Shown here in pieces: positions 1 to 12,200 of a stretch of DNA of 64,000 nt (position 1 is the first letter of the stretch; each line of letters starts with the position of its first letter). The position numbers and the translations under genes are program-made. The DNA comes from Chondrosia reniformis. Lineage: Eukaryota; Porifera; Demospongiae; Chondrillida; Chondrillidae. The DNA lies in assembly GCA_947172415.1 (NCBI GenBank), contig OX359199.1, positions 5,143,384-5,207,383 on the forward strand, in the 5' to 3' direction. The notes under the pieces were generated by a model, which was not told the origin of the DNA, did not search any database, and was given only the letters and a program-made list of their open reading frames with translations.

Positions 1-767
1 CTGTATCTCACCTGACCTCTTAGGCATGCCTTTCTCATTCATCATACAAACTCGAAATGATTTCCTTATATTCTTATAAATAAAACATATTTTAAAATGT
101 ACAATAGGGAACAATGTGATCACCTCAAATTGTAGGAAATGTGAGGTGTATTATCAAATGTGGGGATATAAATTAATTATAGCTAGGTGAAATTTTAAAA
201 GTGTGATCTAATAATTACATGGTTTATAATGGCAAGAATGGTTCCACTTTTCTGATTAAACCTGGTAAATATCTTTGAATCTGTGATAGAGAAAAATATT
301 GGCACATTCAACAACAATTATGTCTTCAGACACATTATATAGTAAACATTAACAGGTGAAGCCAATATTGAAAAGCTAAATAACCAACTATTGAAGAATG
401 AAAATCGGCTTACCTTATATACTAAGAAAGAAGGTTGTAGCTATAACAATATAATAAAGCATTTTTAGATCTAAATATCATCTGTCCAGTCCTGTTGCTA
501 AGTTCAATACACTTCAAAATGCATATAAATGCATTTGGCTTCGTTTAATTACTTTTAGTTTCACAGAGACACTGTAATTTTAAGGTGCTTTAGTTCATGT
601 GTAGCAGGTTTCATTACAGCTGCACTGATGGTTGGAGATTCACATCAATTCTCCACCTCACTGGATAGAATAAGTGCTTTGTGATAGTCCCCAGCCAAAC
701 TAGCCTAAATACATTTAAATAGTTCTCTTGTCTGAGGAATAGTAAAGCACTAAATATAAGAAGTATT

Positions 768-1000
768 AGACTCCCAGGATCACTGATGACGGATGAATTC
801 CCAGTGACAGCTCTTGGGCTCAGTGGGGAAAGGAAGAAATAAATCCTAACTGTATCCTCTTCCAAAGCTCTATAGGTTTGCCCAAAGTCATTAGTCTAAG
901 AAAATTGTGTTTTAGTCTATTCTCCTTGTGTTTCCTTAGCTTCATAGGCATGATAGCCACAATATGGTGTTTTATATAATTCATATATAGCTTCAAGGTG
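768..1000 (+). repeat. Diverged copy of the dispersed SINE-like repeat
   Basis: This shares the block beginning GACTCCCAGGATCACTGATGA, the following AATTCCCAG, the 'CAGTGG..AA' stretch and the 'CCAAAGCTCT' segment with the better copies at 18.4, 22.3, 26.3, 30.2 and 34.2 kb. Its 3' half (from 'GGTTTGCCCAAAGTCATTAG') matches the fragment at 7.96-8.1 kb instead. The GAAAC part of the putative hammerhead core has decayed to GTGACAGC, so this copy should be inactive as a ribozyme. Confidence 0.6.
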
Positions 1001-2337
1001 GATATAAACATAACAATATGTGTCTATACATTAGTTAACAACAAAAAGGAATCAATAGAGGTGAAGACCAGATAAGTCACCAACATGGAACTCAATTTAG
1101 GTGTAACATCATTACAATTCCTTCTAACAGAAAACATGAAACAAACAGTTTAAGAGAGACTGAAGCCAGAGTCCAAACTTCTATGACCCTGCACCAAAGA
1201 AGGTGCAAGAAGACATATGGTTTGATGATATAAGTGTGACCATGAAGTAATTGAGAACTTGAATGTTACAGCTTCCATAAATGAAGAAAAGAGTTGAAAT
1301 AGTACAGGTTCTGTGTACTGGGCCATGGAAGCCATATTGTGATTGTTTCAGAATTTAACAGCTGCTTCATGCAATAAGATAATAAGTTAAGAGATAAACA
1401 AACTGTAAATAATACATTTCTTTATTGTTATACCTGTAAGTCAGGATTGCATGCTGACAGTATAGTTACTAACAATAAACAATACACAAGCTATAGCCAA
1501 AGCCAAGCAAGGTTACCAAAGGGTATCCAGGCTTAAACTAGTGTGCAATTGTACTTTATAGCCGTCATACCTTGAGCACTGTCAAGTATAACAAGACTAT
1601 CTGAAAACCAAATGAATTTACTTAAGGTCTAAATAGAGGTTTATACTCTAAAATTGTTAATGCTCTCATTTGAAGACAGTTGGCAATACATGGAGTCTAT
1701 TGCAACCTCAAACTGAAAATTAGTGGTTCCTTTTTCAATATCACCACACTGACTAATTATTTATTCAATAAAACTCTTTGGAAGCCTGTAAAAATAGTTT
1801 AAAAGCTGTTATTTTCTAGAATCTCTATGATGGGAATCATTTTATAACTGCTCAAACTACTTCTGTGTAATCAAACATATACACCATTCCAGACCATAAA
1901 AATGCTGCACATACACACAGTACATAGATATGTAGGTAAGTAGAGCGGAAAATATTCATATTGTTTGGCTCAGTCAAAGCCTTATTCATGAATGCTGATT
2001 TTATTCTCTAGTTGCAACTGTTCTATTGGGCTACATTTGAATATCTTTGTTACGAGTGTGCTATAGAATGAGTGTAAGATACTTATAAAAATGGTCACAC
2101 AGTTCTGCTGCAGAGGGAGGAGGGATGAGTCATCCATTAACACTTAATACTTAACTGTGGTTACAGAGTGTGTTTACCTTAGCAACCTTATAGCAAGCAA
2201 CCATAGCCAAAACTGGACATTGTCAGACAGTTACCACTCTCACCACAGTATTAAACTTTATCATTGTTCTTAAACTAAGAGAAATCTTAGAGGAGCAGGA
2301 AGGTACCTGTTCACAAGGCAACCAGTAGACCTGATAA

Positions 2338-2575
2338 TTGTTACACCACTGGTCACATTAGAGAGGTTTAGTTGTGTATAAAAGTGATAAAAGTGGCACT
2401 GGTCATATTAGAAAGGTGTAGCTGTGTATAAAAGTGGCACTGGTCACATTAGAGAGGTTTAGCTGTGTATAAAAGTGGCACTGGTCACATTAGATGTGTA
2501 TAGAATTGGCACTGGTCACATAAGAGAGGTTTAGCTGTGTATAGAATTGGCACTGGTCACATAAGAGAGGTGTTT
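2338..2575. repeat. Imperfect ~40-bp tandem repeat
   Basis: Five to six head-to-tail units are built on CACTGGTCACATTAGAGAGG followed by a TTTAGCTGTGTATAAAAGTGG-like half. Units vary in length because some lack the 'AGAGAGGT' part. The array is non-coding. Confidence 0.8.
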
Positions 2576-3201
2576 TGTTGTGTAACTTGAGACACACTAG
2601 TTACTGTTTAGACTAGTCATGCAAAGAGGAATAGGCTATATCCAAGCTGCTAATCCCATTACAGAAGATGTTTACAAAGTGTCACTGGAGGTGTGACCAA
2701 TTTTAGTGTTTTTGCTTTGCAAAACTATTACATTACAGAGAAACTGGAAAGCTGACTAGTGCTTAATTAAGACTGTAACTTGACAGTTTTATACATTTCA
2801 ACATTTAACAATGTCTAACTACATTAATTAGTTCCAAAGACAGTGCCAAACAAAATCACCACTTACAGCTGTGACTTTAAATTACCTTGGCATGTTTACT
2901 GTAACCAATGGAAACGTGACTCCAATTGCATTAAAGGGTCATGCTATTAAAAAGTACAGATACTCTAAACAGTGCTCTAACACTAACCAACCAATAAATT
3001 TAGTTAATGATAAGACAATTAAACTAAATTATATAAAAAGAGAAATGGCAACAGAGGAAAAGTGTTTCTATAGTAACCATTATGAATAGATTTGGCTAGT
3101 AAAATTTAAAAATCAATACAAAGATAAGATAATTGAAGCTAAACTCAAAGTCAATGGACACTAGATTCAAATGCCATGGTAACTGAATTCAACAAGGCCA
3201 C

Positions 3202-6200
3202 TTACCATGAAATGGGCTTGTGTGCACCCCCCAGCATAGCGACTCCGCTCATTTTTAAGACTGTCTCCTTTGACTTTACTGAGGCTACAGGACTGCCTTC
3301 CTTCCTTAGGGCCACCTTGCGAGCCACAGGCTTCACTGCATAGCAACAAACACACACATGTGTACACATACTGGATCACAATCTAAACATTTTGTTGCCA
3401 CTGAACAAGCATGCAAGAATGGGTCAGATTACTCCAAATTATGTGTAATTCTCAGAGAGGTTATACAGGTTGACTGTACTATTGAATATCTCAACTTCCC
3501 ATGCACACACATGTACTATTACTGCACACGAGGTTTGTTTTTTCCCAATACAGTCATACAGTCACCCGTCTTTAACTTTTATAAGGAAATAAACTCACTG
3601 AAAACATAAGGAAACTCATTATTAGGCTATTGGATGCCAACACTACCCATATCAGGCATAGACCTATGTAATTATCTGTAAGGGGGTGCTAGGCCATATA
3701 CATAGAAGTGCAACAGAAAGAAAACATCACGGCTTAAGTCCTCCCAGAAGTGCAACAGAAAGAAAACATCACGGCTAAAGTTCTCCCAGAAGAATAATTT
3801 TATGTAGAAGGTAGCTAATACAAAATCAAACTCTGAGGAGGTGCTTCAGCCCCTGCTTCAGCACCTCCTAAATCCAATAACATCCATCTATCTCCACTTC
3901 TTACCAATTTGTGGTCCTCCGTGTGGAGCATATACTCCTCGACCTTTAGAGGGAGAAAATGGTAGTATTCAGGAACATATAGGTTAGGTACACTTAATCA
4001 CATAATAGTCATCTAATCATCCCTACCATGTAACTCTCTTAGCTTCTTTGCATAACCCTCCTTCAAGTCCACTACTTGACCCTGATACCTGCAGTCATAG
4101 GGAGGTAGGGTGCATGAAATGGAATAAACTTCTCCAATTAAGTTTAAATTGGGTTACCCCTTTGAACAGTTATACAGTCAGTGGACCAAGGTTTCAAGGT
4201 CTCTTGGTTACTTTTTTCCCAAGCTTTGTTATTTGGACTTCAATGATGTAATAGGGTTTATATTGAAGCCATCTAACATACATGCCATGGAGCCCATTGG
4301 CTGGCTAGCCCACCCTCAGAAAGGTAGCAGAGATTCCTCCAAACACTAACTTGTCATAATCCTTCCTTTGCGTCTCCTTGACAACCTTCAGCTGCTGTTC
4401 CAAGTCAGCTATTCGCTTAATTTTAACATCCAATCTGGTCATGAGAGTTGGAATGGATCTCTGCAGCTGTCCATGGGCTGTGGCAACCTACAAACAACAA
4501 CACATAGCCAAAACAAGGTCTGCAACATACACATTTACATGGTGCTAAACAGATGACTCAGTGATGGAGAGATGTGGAATGGTATGTCAGATCAGTGCTA
4601 ACCTGCTTGTACTGATAAGACAGTTTGTCCAGGTTATCTTCTAGGAACCTCACCCTCTCCTTCTCTGGCCTCAGAACAGTGGCACTAGCAGGATCCACCC
4701 TCTCACTTCCTTCAGCACCACTCTACAACAAGATGATAGTGATGACAGTCACAGAGCTTAAAAACTTTAGATGGTATATTATTTTTTTAACCAAAATAAG
4801 CTTATTGATATGAGACAGAGGGCCCATATGTGGCTGTGGTATACATGTACATACATAGGTATGTGCGTGCAGACAGACATAATCTTGGCTTCCCATAAGA
4901 AGTCCTAGCACACCATGAGGATAGAAATTGATTGACAGCAAGCAATCAGGTCTAGAATAACAAGAAGCTAAAACAACACACTGTATCTGGGACAATTAGG
5001 AAAATACAAGAATATGCATACTTCAGTAGTAAAAAGGGAACAACTAACTGACACAACACTCAACTAAATCATCCTCATGTCTGCATCACTATGTATATAC
5101 AGAACAAGTTACAATATACTAAGGTATATATATATATTGTAACTTGCACTGTATATATATGGATATGCTAAATCCTCCCCACCCCCTGCCAACTGTCCCC
5201 TCTCCTGCCAACCGTCCCCTCCCCTACCAAACATCCTCTGATCTCTTGGGATCTCTTGGGATCTCTTGGGATCTCTTGAGGGAGGTCAACTTGCTGATTC
5301 AGTTAACCCAACAAGTAAACAATTGGCCAGTAAACAAGATGAATGAATCCTCCATAACTTAATTATGACTACATATCTGGTGTAGCTGCTAATCTGATGA
5401 CAATAGAGTGGACAACCACTAGCCTACAATACTAACCACATTAGCCTGACCTTGGATTAGTTATAATGCATGTAACCATGGCAACCATTTGTATCAATAC
5501 ATTGAGATACAACCTACATCCTACACAATTTCACATTATCAAGTCTAGCTGATTACATCAATGTAAACAATACATATAACTAGTCCTACCTACAGCGTAT
5601 AATCAAAACTTATCACATGCTAACCTCTCTTACCTGAATATGTTTGAACAATTCCTCATAAAAGTTGGACCGAACGGCTTCAAAGTTAGTCAAGTGTTCA
5701 TCCTACAGTTGTTGAAGGAACACAAAATAAAAAAGAAGTTGCAAAAGGAAGAGGGATTTGAAATTAAAAATGAAAATTGTACATCTTAAAGATTTCCCAA
5801 TTACGTATATTTATAGTAAATAAACTTGTAATTTAACAGTATCAATTAGTAAGAATCAATCAGTGTCTTCCAACGCTCATAGGAACTTTAACAGTCATAA
5901 CAAGAAGGCCCGACAATTGTAGTGCAAAGGAGAAAGAACTTCAACAGAAATAACACCTAGAGGTTTCCCTCTTCTTTGTTGGGTGACAATATTTACAATA
6001 GAATACAGTTACTCAAGAAGAAGGCTTCCCAAATCACACATTAAACAGATTCCAAATCACTTGTGTACTTCATGATGATTAAAGCAGCTCTCCCAGGAGT
6101 GAGGAAAACAGAATCCATAGCAGTATTCAGGGCAGCTATACAGTACAAGCCTAAAGGTCTGTGCATAACAACATCAGTATATCCAGACTTAGAGCCTACA

Positions 6201-9200
6201 TAGTATAGTATGCAAATAGCAACTCCCAGAGGGTAGTAATCCTTGACTTTACACCAGGCATGAATTGTGATTTCCTAATAGAGAATTACATTAGGGATAT
6301 GACCTAATGTTAGTTGTGTAGTGTAGCAAAAACTCTAGTTAATTATACTGTCACCTTAAGAGAATTAGAAAAGACATTTTAGAAGCTAATTCATGTAAAT
6401 ATGCACCTTTGTATTGGGAAACAGAGAATACTTATTATACTCTAGATTGCTGTGATGTTATGTCATAATCAGAAAGTATATTCATTATTAATCAGGGTCG
6501 GCTTGTATAGCAGTAGACTACAGGTGGCAAACACTATGGGGTAACATTGGGGCTAGGACAGTGGAAAAGATCACTTGGTACATCACATCTTTATCTGGAG
6601 TCCACAATAACATTTTTAGAACATTGCAACTGTCCCCACATAAATGTACAGGATTAAATACATAAAATCAAACAAAAAGAGTTAATAATGAGAAAATCGG
6701 TCAGTTCCTTTACAAATATAAAGGTACAATCATAAAGAAATTGCATTTTTACAAGATTAAATCCCCTATCATGCTATTCTGATGTCTTCACTACTGATTA
6801 AAGGGTAGAGTTAATGTTTGATAATAGACAACAGAAGATCAAAGTCAGAAGGTTCAAAGTAGCTAATGAGACCCAGTCCACATAAATGCCTAAAATTTCA
6901 TATCAGAATACACACGGCTGCAGTATCATGTACTATCCTCCTCCTTTTAAGGTTACAGAGAACCCATATACCCTTAGGGAATGTCATAAATAACTTAATT
7001 AAATAAAGCGTATTTAGTTGCTGTACCAGGTAGTATTTAGTACCTTTTGATGAAGGCATAAATCTAACTCAATTACATAGAGCATGCTATTTCAACCAGT
7101 CAAAGAAATGCAGAGACGTTCAGTCTAACTTGAACCAGACAACTGATATTAGATCAATCTTTTCTTTTGTGGATAAGCAGTCCCATCTTAGAAGGGATAT
7201 CATTGGTTCACATTCTTCTCAAATTAAATGTCTGAATTCTTAATCAGTTGCCATGGTTACCCAACATTAAATTCAAATAGGCAGTATTAAATTCACACAT
7301 CCATAAATGGTCCTTACCACAGAAGTTAGAAAACCACCAACTTCCTTTCTGACCTGTTCCCTTGAATCCTGCTGTATTCTGTGGAATCACAAACATTATT
7401 TTGTGATTATAAATGTAGGTAAGATTATTGGGATTAGAAAAAAGGAAAAAGAAGAAAAGACTTCTGGACATCTTGCTGCTTGAAGGTTAAGCAAAATTAC
7501 TTTATATACCTTAAAAATGTAATTAAAAACAATTCCTGACAGGCATAATCGGATGAACAAGTACATAGTCTTAAGACGACAGATCTCACTTGGCAGTCAT
7601 GAGTGTTTGGATCTGGTTGCGATATTCCTTCTTCACCAGCTCCAATTCGGACCTCAAATCCACACACTCCTCCTCCTTGAGTAGACAGGCACTGAGAAGA
7701 GCAATGCAAACACCAACAAAATGTATCAAAACACTTCACCAGCAGTTTTTTGTTAAAATAGAGGGATTGGTATGTGCAAGGATTCTTTTAGAAAGTACCA
7801 CAATACAATATAGTAAAATTTGGATGGCTAACCTGGTTCAACGTTTACTTTTAAAAACTTGTTTTATTGGTAACTGAACATCATATATGTAACTGGCTCC
7901 AATTGGAGCAGTACACAAACATTAGTAATATAAATAACATTAAATACTCATAATAACAATGGCCCAGTGGAGAAAGGAAGAAAAGAAGCCTAACTGTATC
8001 CTCATCCTCTTGTAGGTCTGCCCAAAGTCATTAGTCTAAGAAAATTGTGGTTTTAGTCTATTCTCCTTAGCTTCATAGGAATGACAACCACAGTGTTTGC
8101 AATATGGTGCTATAGATTATTCATAAAAAGATGTTTGGGGTGATTTTGTGTGCAAAGCTCAGAAATTTGTCAGCTATTAATAGCCTAGTGGGCTCTTATT
8201 TGTTCATCATCAAATTTAATGAATCTAATGTAGAGTGCTGACAGGACATAGAGCACTCCTTAACTAACTCGTTCAATTTCTTAATCTCCTTGTCTCTGTT
8301 CTGAATGTCCTGTTCTAGTGCAAGCCGCTGTTTCTGGTGAATGTCATATTTTGACTCCAACACCAGTGAGTCAGGAGAAGGTGTGAGCTGGCGCGGTCTG
8401 TCCCCCAAGATACCAGCCGTCTCGGCCTTCCTCCTTAATATGGCAACTTGCTTGTGTAATGATTCTAAAGTTTCCTCCATTTCCTTCCTACTCCGTTCAG
8501 CTTCCTTCAAGCTTGAGTTCAATGAATCTGCCTGGGTCTTATACTAAAGTACAAAACAAAGCAAGAGTTATATACAACCAAACTTTCATCTTTCTAAACG
8601 TACATACCATATTATCTCTAATATAAGCTCAGGTCTCTAATATAAGCTCAGGTCTCTAATACAGGCTCGTCTCCAATAGAAGCCCACCTTTATGAGTTAT
8701 CAAAAAAATAGAGGCCCAGTCCCCAATATAAGCCCAGGTTCAGAGGGTTTGAAAAAATACAAGCCCAGGGCTTATATCTATATATATATAATTTTTTTCA
8801 CTTGAACTAAATAATGCACCACCTCCGAACTCAGTGCTTGTGTATGTGACTGTTTGGGAAGTGTGGCCTGGTAGCCTTAAGTGGCGAGGGCTTAATGTGC
8901 CCAGGCAGTCGGGCTATGTACCTGGGCGGACGGCCTGGTAGCCTTAAGTGGCGATGGTTTATACGTGTCCAGGTATAGCCCTATGCCCCTTAACCAGAAC
9001 TGGTTGGCATTTATCTACACTTTAATGTATGTACATGCATGGGCACTTTAATAATAATAATCTATCTATATATAAAATTCAGTAGAGTTTGCAATTGTGT
9101 GTTTGTTTGTTTGTTACCGCTGTACTCCGTCGTTTCTGGACGAAATGCAGTCTAACTCTCACGGATTATGGAGTATCACTTGGGAAGCGACCTGAAGTAT

Positions 9201-12200
9201 TTCATTTACGAAAATTCGCCGCTGCGGAGAAGAGCGTCCAGTCTCAAATTTATGTACGGGAGAGACGCCATCTTTTATCGTTGTTCGTAACCATGTAACC
9301 GTCTAGCCGTAGCGGAGAAGTCTTCCTTCGATGCTAGTTAGAAATAATACGGTATGCATACAAAACCCTAGCAAATCCGTACTAAACCCTAGCAAACCTG
9401 TACTGAACCGTAGCAAACCCGTACGTAGCTCGTTTATTTTGAAAACTACCAAATGTGTGATTAATATTATTGGGGCGCCGCAGGCGCCCCTATATTGTTT
9501 TCAGAAATTATGTTGACGTGTGGCTTCCTGTTCGTAACCTTATATAATATCTGTCACCAAAATGGCGGACGTTCGGTTGGCTTTCGTTTTCTAGCTTAAA
9601 ACTAGCTTTCTCTTCCTTAGCGTCGAACATTAAACGAACGAAAAGGATTTAGAAACCATCTTTACTAATACTATGTAACGTAAAGCCTGCATAAAAACGT
9701 TTTCTATGAGATATAGTCTTGAAAAATTAAAGGCAATCAAGCGACGACCGGATGCGGTTAACCGGACATCTAAAAACTACGTGTAAGCCAAGTGGTTCGA
9801 GTTTGCTGGGGGCGCAAGGCGCCCCACGAGTTTTTTAAACTCGAACTACTTGTTACATATTAAGTGGACATTTCAACATCGAAAATAGGCGGAATTGTGA
9901 GGTGGCGGAGTATGTATACACTATTCTGCACAAATGAATTTGTTCAGTAGAATCTTGGACAAATTGATGGGGTTGGCGGATTAAATAGGGGACGGATTAT
10001 CAAGGTGACACTGTATATATCTACAACAAGTCTCACATGGCAGACCCTACATGTAACTTACTAACGATACTTGATGTTTGCTATTTGCAAGTTCCTTCAT
10101 TAGAGTTTCTGTATGAATTTCCATTTCTTCATGAGAAGACTTTAGGCTCTTCTGTTCCTGAACCACAGATAGGGCTGAGTTCTTCAAGTCGGCCAAAATT
10201 ACCTTCACAGGTGTGATATCGCCACTAGAACTATCATATTCTGTCATGTTGAGACCTTCAGGTGATAGCAGTGAACCAAGCTCTCGCTACATGACCCATG
10301 AAAAAAACTATGTGAGGAAAGAGCTCATACATATACATTATGCTATATATGTTGTTGTGCAATACAACTGTGACATCATTAGCTGTTGTCATGTGACCTG
10401 TGTGGTCCAATGGAGAAGGAACATAAGTCTAGTTGCATCACTATCCACAGCTCTATAGACTTGCCACGAGTCAAGAAAAACACTATGTAGTTAATGTGTT
10501 CCTTTAGCCTCATAAGAATGCTAACTGTGGATCCAGAGAAATGTTTTTAGACTGTTCATGTAAATACTTATATAAGGGTCATTTAGGATCAGTCACCGAC
10601 TCATATTTATAATTAACAATTTCAATATAACTGCACTTGCACTAACCAGTTCCTGCAAGATGGTTGCCATGGTACCAGAGGACGCCTGCCTCTGTATTTG
10701 TTCCGAATTCCTAAAATTATCAAGTTCATAAACTGTCTTGGTCATGGAGAGTTTCAATGTTTCAAGTTCTAGTTTCAGGTTGTCTCTTTCTATGCAAGCA
10801 CTCTCAATGTCCTTCTCCTTGGCATCGTAGGACATTGCCAGTGCCTCTAATGCTTGCATCACTTCCTTCATCTTAGTATACGTACAAGGATATACAGGAG
10901 AATACAAGGATATACGTACATGAGTATACAAGGATATACAGGAGAATACAAGGATATACGTACATGAGTATACGAGGATATACAGGAGAATACAAGGATA
11001 TACATGTATGAGAATACAGAATTATAGAGGTCAAACATACATTTACAATAGTACAAACAGTCACATTAACCCATATTACAACTGAACAAACTACATAAAA
11101 ACATTCTTTTAAATTAATGGGCTTATCAGTACGTAGTTACCACAATTATTCTTATAATAGGACGTTATTTGTCCATGGACCTTCAATGACTGGTCTGAAA
11201 CGTCCTATTATAGTGACAAATGCTACTGATAAGATTAAAAAGTAATCAATCATACGAACCCGTTGAACCAGTAGAACATAAAACTATGTAATTAACTCCC
11301 ACATGCCACAATTACGTACGTCAGCCGCTGAGGTTTATGGAGCTCAACCAACACTAGTAACCATAGAAACAGACTCACCTCTTCAGAGGCACTGTTCAGT
11401 TCCTTGGCAAGGATGTCATTTCTGTTATTCAGATCATCATTCCTCTCTGCGAGGCTCTGGGTCTCCTCCTCGAGCTCTGAGATCTGAAAGGTCAGTCTCT
11501 CTATCATCTGACTGCTGGTAGCTATTTCATCATCCTAAAGGATCACCGGCATGTAGGTCAGGCAGGGAGGGAGCAAGCAAATATACTACAGTAAACCCTG
11601 TGTGTGTAAGTAGTCATCACCTCCGAATTGCAGTTGGCTCTTAAAAGTCATGTCAAACGTCATATGTAGGAAGGCTATCTAAAATGCACCCACTGCTCTA
11701 ATACGGCCAAAATCAACTGGCACCAAGCTGACCGCATTAGACAGGTCTTATTCTATGTTAATGTTTGCAAGATGTAATTTTCACAAACTATTATTTTGTA
11801 AACATTTTCCATCTCTGTATATGTTATACACGTACTGCCTAAGCACCCATTTCCAAATGTAAAAACACGAAATCTCTGTTCAGCCAGCAAATGGTAACAA
11901 TTTAATCTTGTGTGGATTAGCAAGCATACAGTAGCTACCAGAGGAGAACTTGAAATAACTAGTAACTCTCTGACCTTGTCATCTATCTCATGGTACAGTC
12001 TCTGTCGCTCCTCCTCCCAGTTAGGTGGCACTAGTGTGCTGGATGAGACTGTCCCAGAAGAAGCAGAATGAACAGCTAGGGACCCTGGAACAGCTAGGGA
12101 CCCTGGAACAGCTAGGGACCCTGGAACAGCTAGGGACCCTGGAACAGCTAGGGACCCTGGAACAGCTAGGGACCCTGGAACAGCAGCCACTGAAGTAGTA

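Larger units (their letters stand above)
1..3201. other. Non-coding stretch downstream of kinesin
   Basis: No convincing coding exon was seen on either strand. The short open frames here have no recognisable domain, splice context or family resemblance. The part nearest 3200 is presumably the 3' untranslated region of the kinesin gene. The stretch also holds a degenerate copy of a dispersed repeat (about 768-1000) and an imperfect tandem repeat (about 2338-2575). Confidence 0.5.

Noticed and set aside
1150-1335. Possible extra 3' exon of kinesin
   Set aside because: An acceptor-like GTGCAG exists, but joining it gives no kinesin-like tail, and the gene already has an in-frame TAA at 3202.
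2871-3089. 72-residue plus-strand frame near the kinesin end
   Set aside because: AT-rich, no splice context or domain; probably chance.
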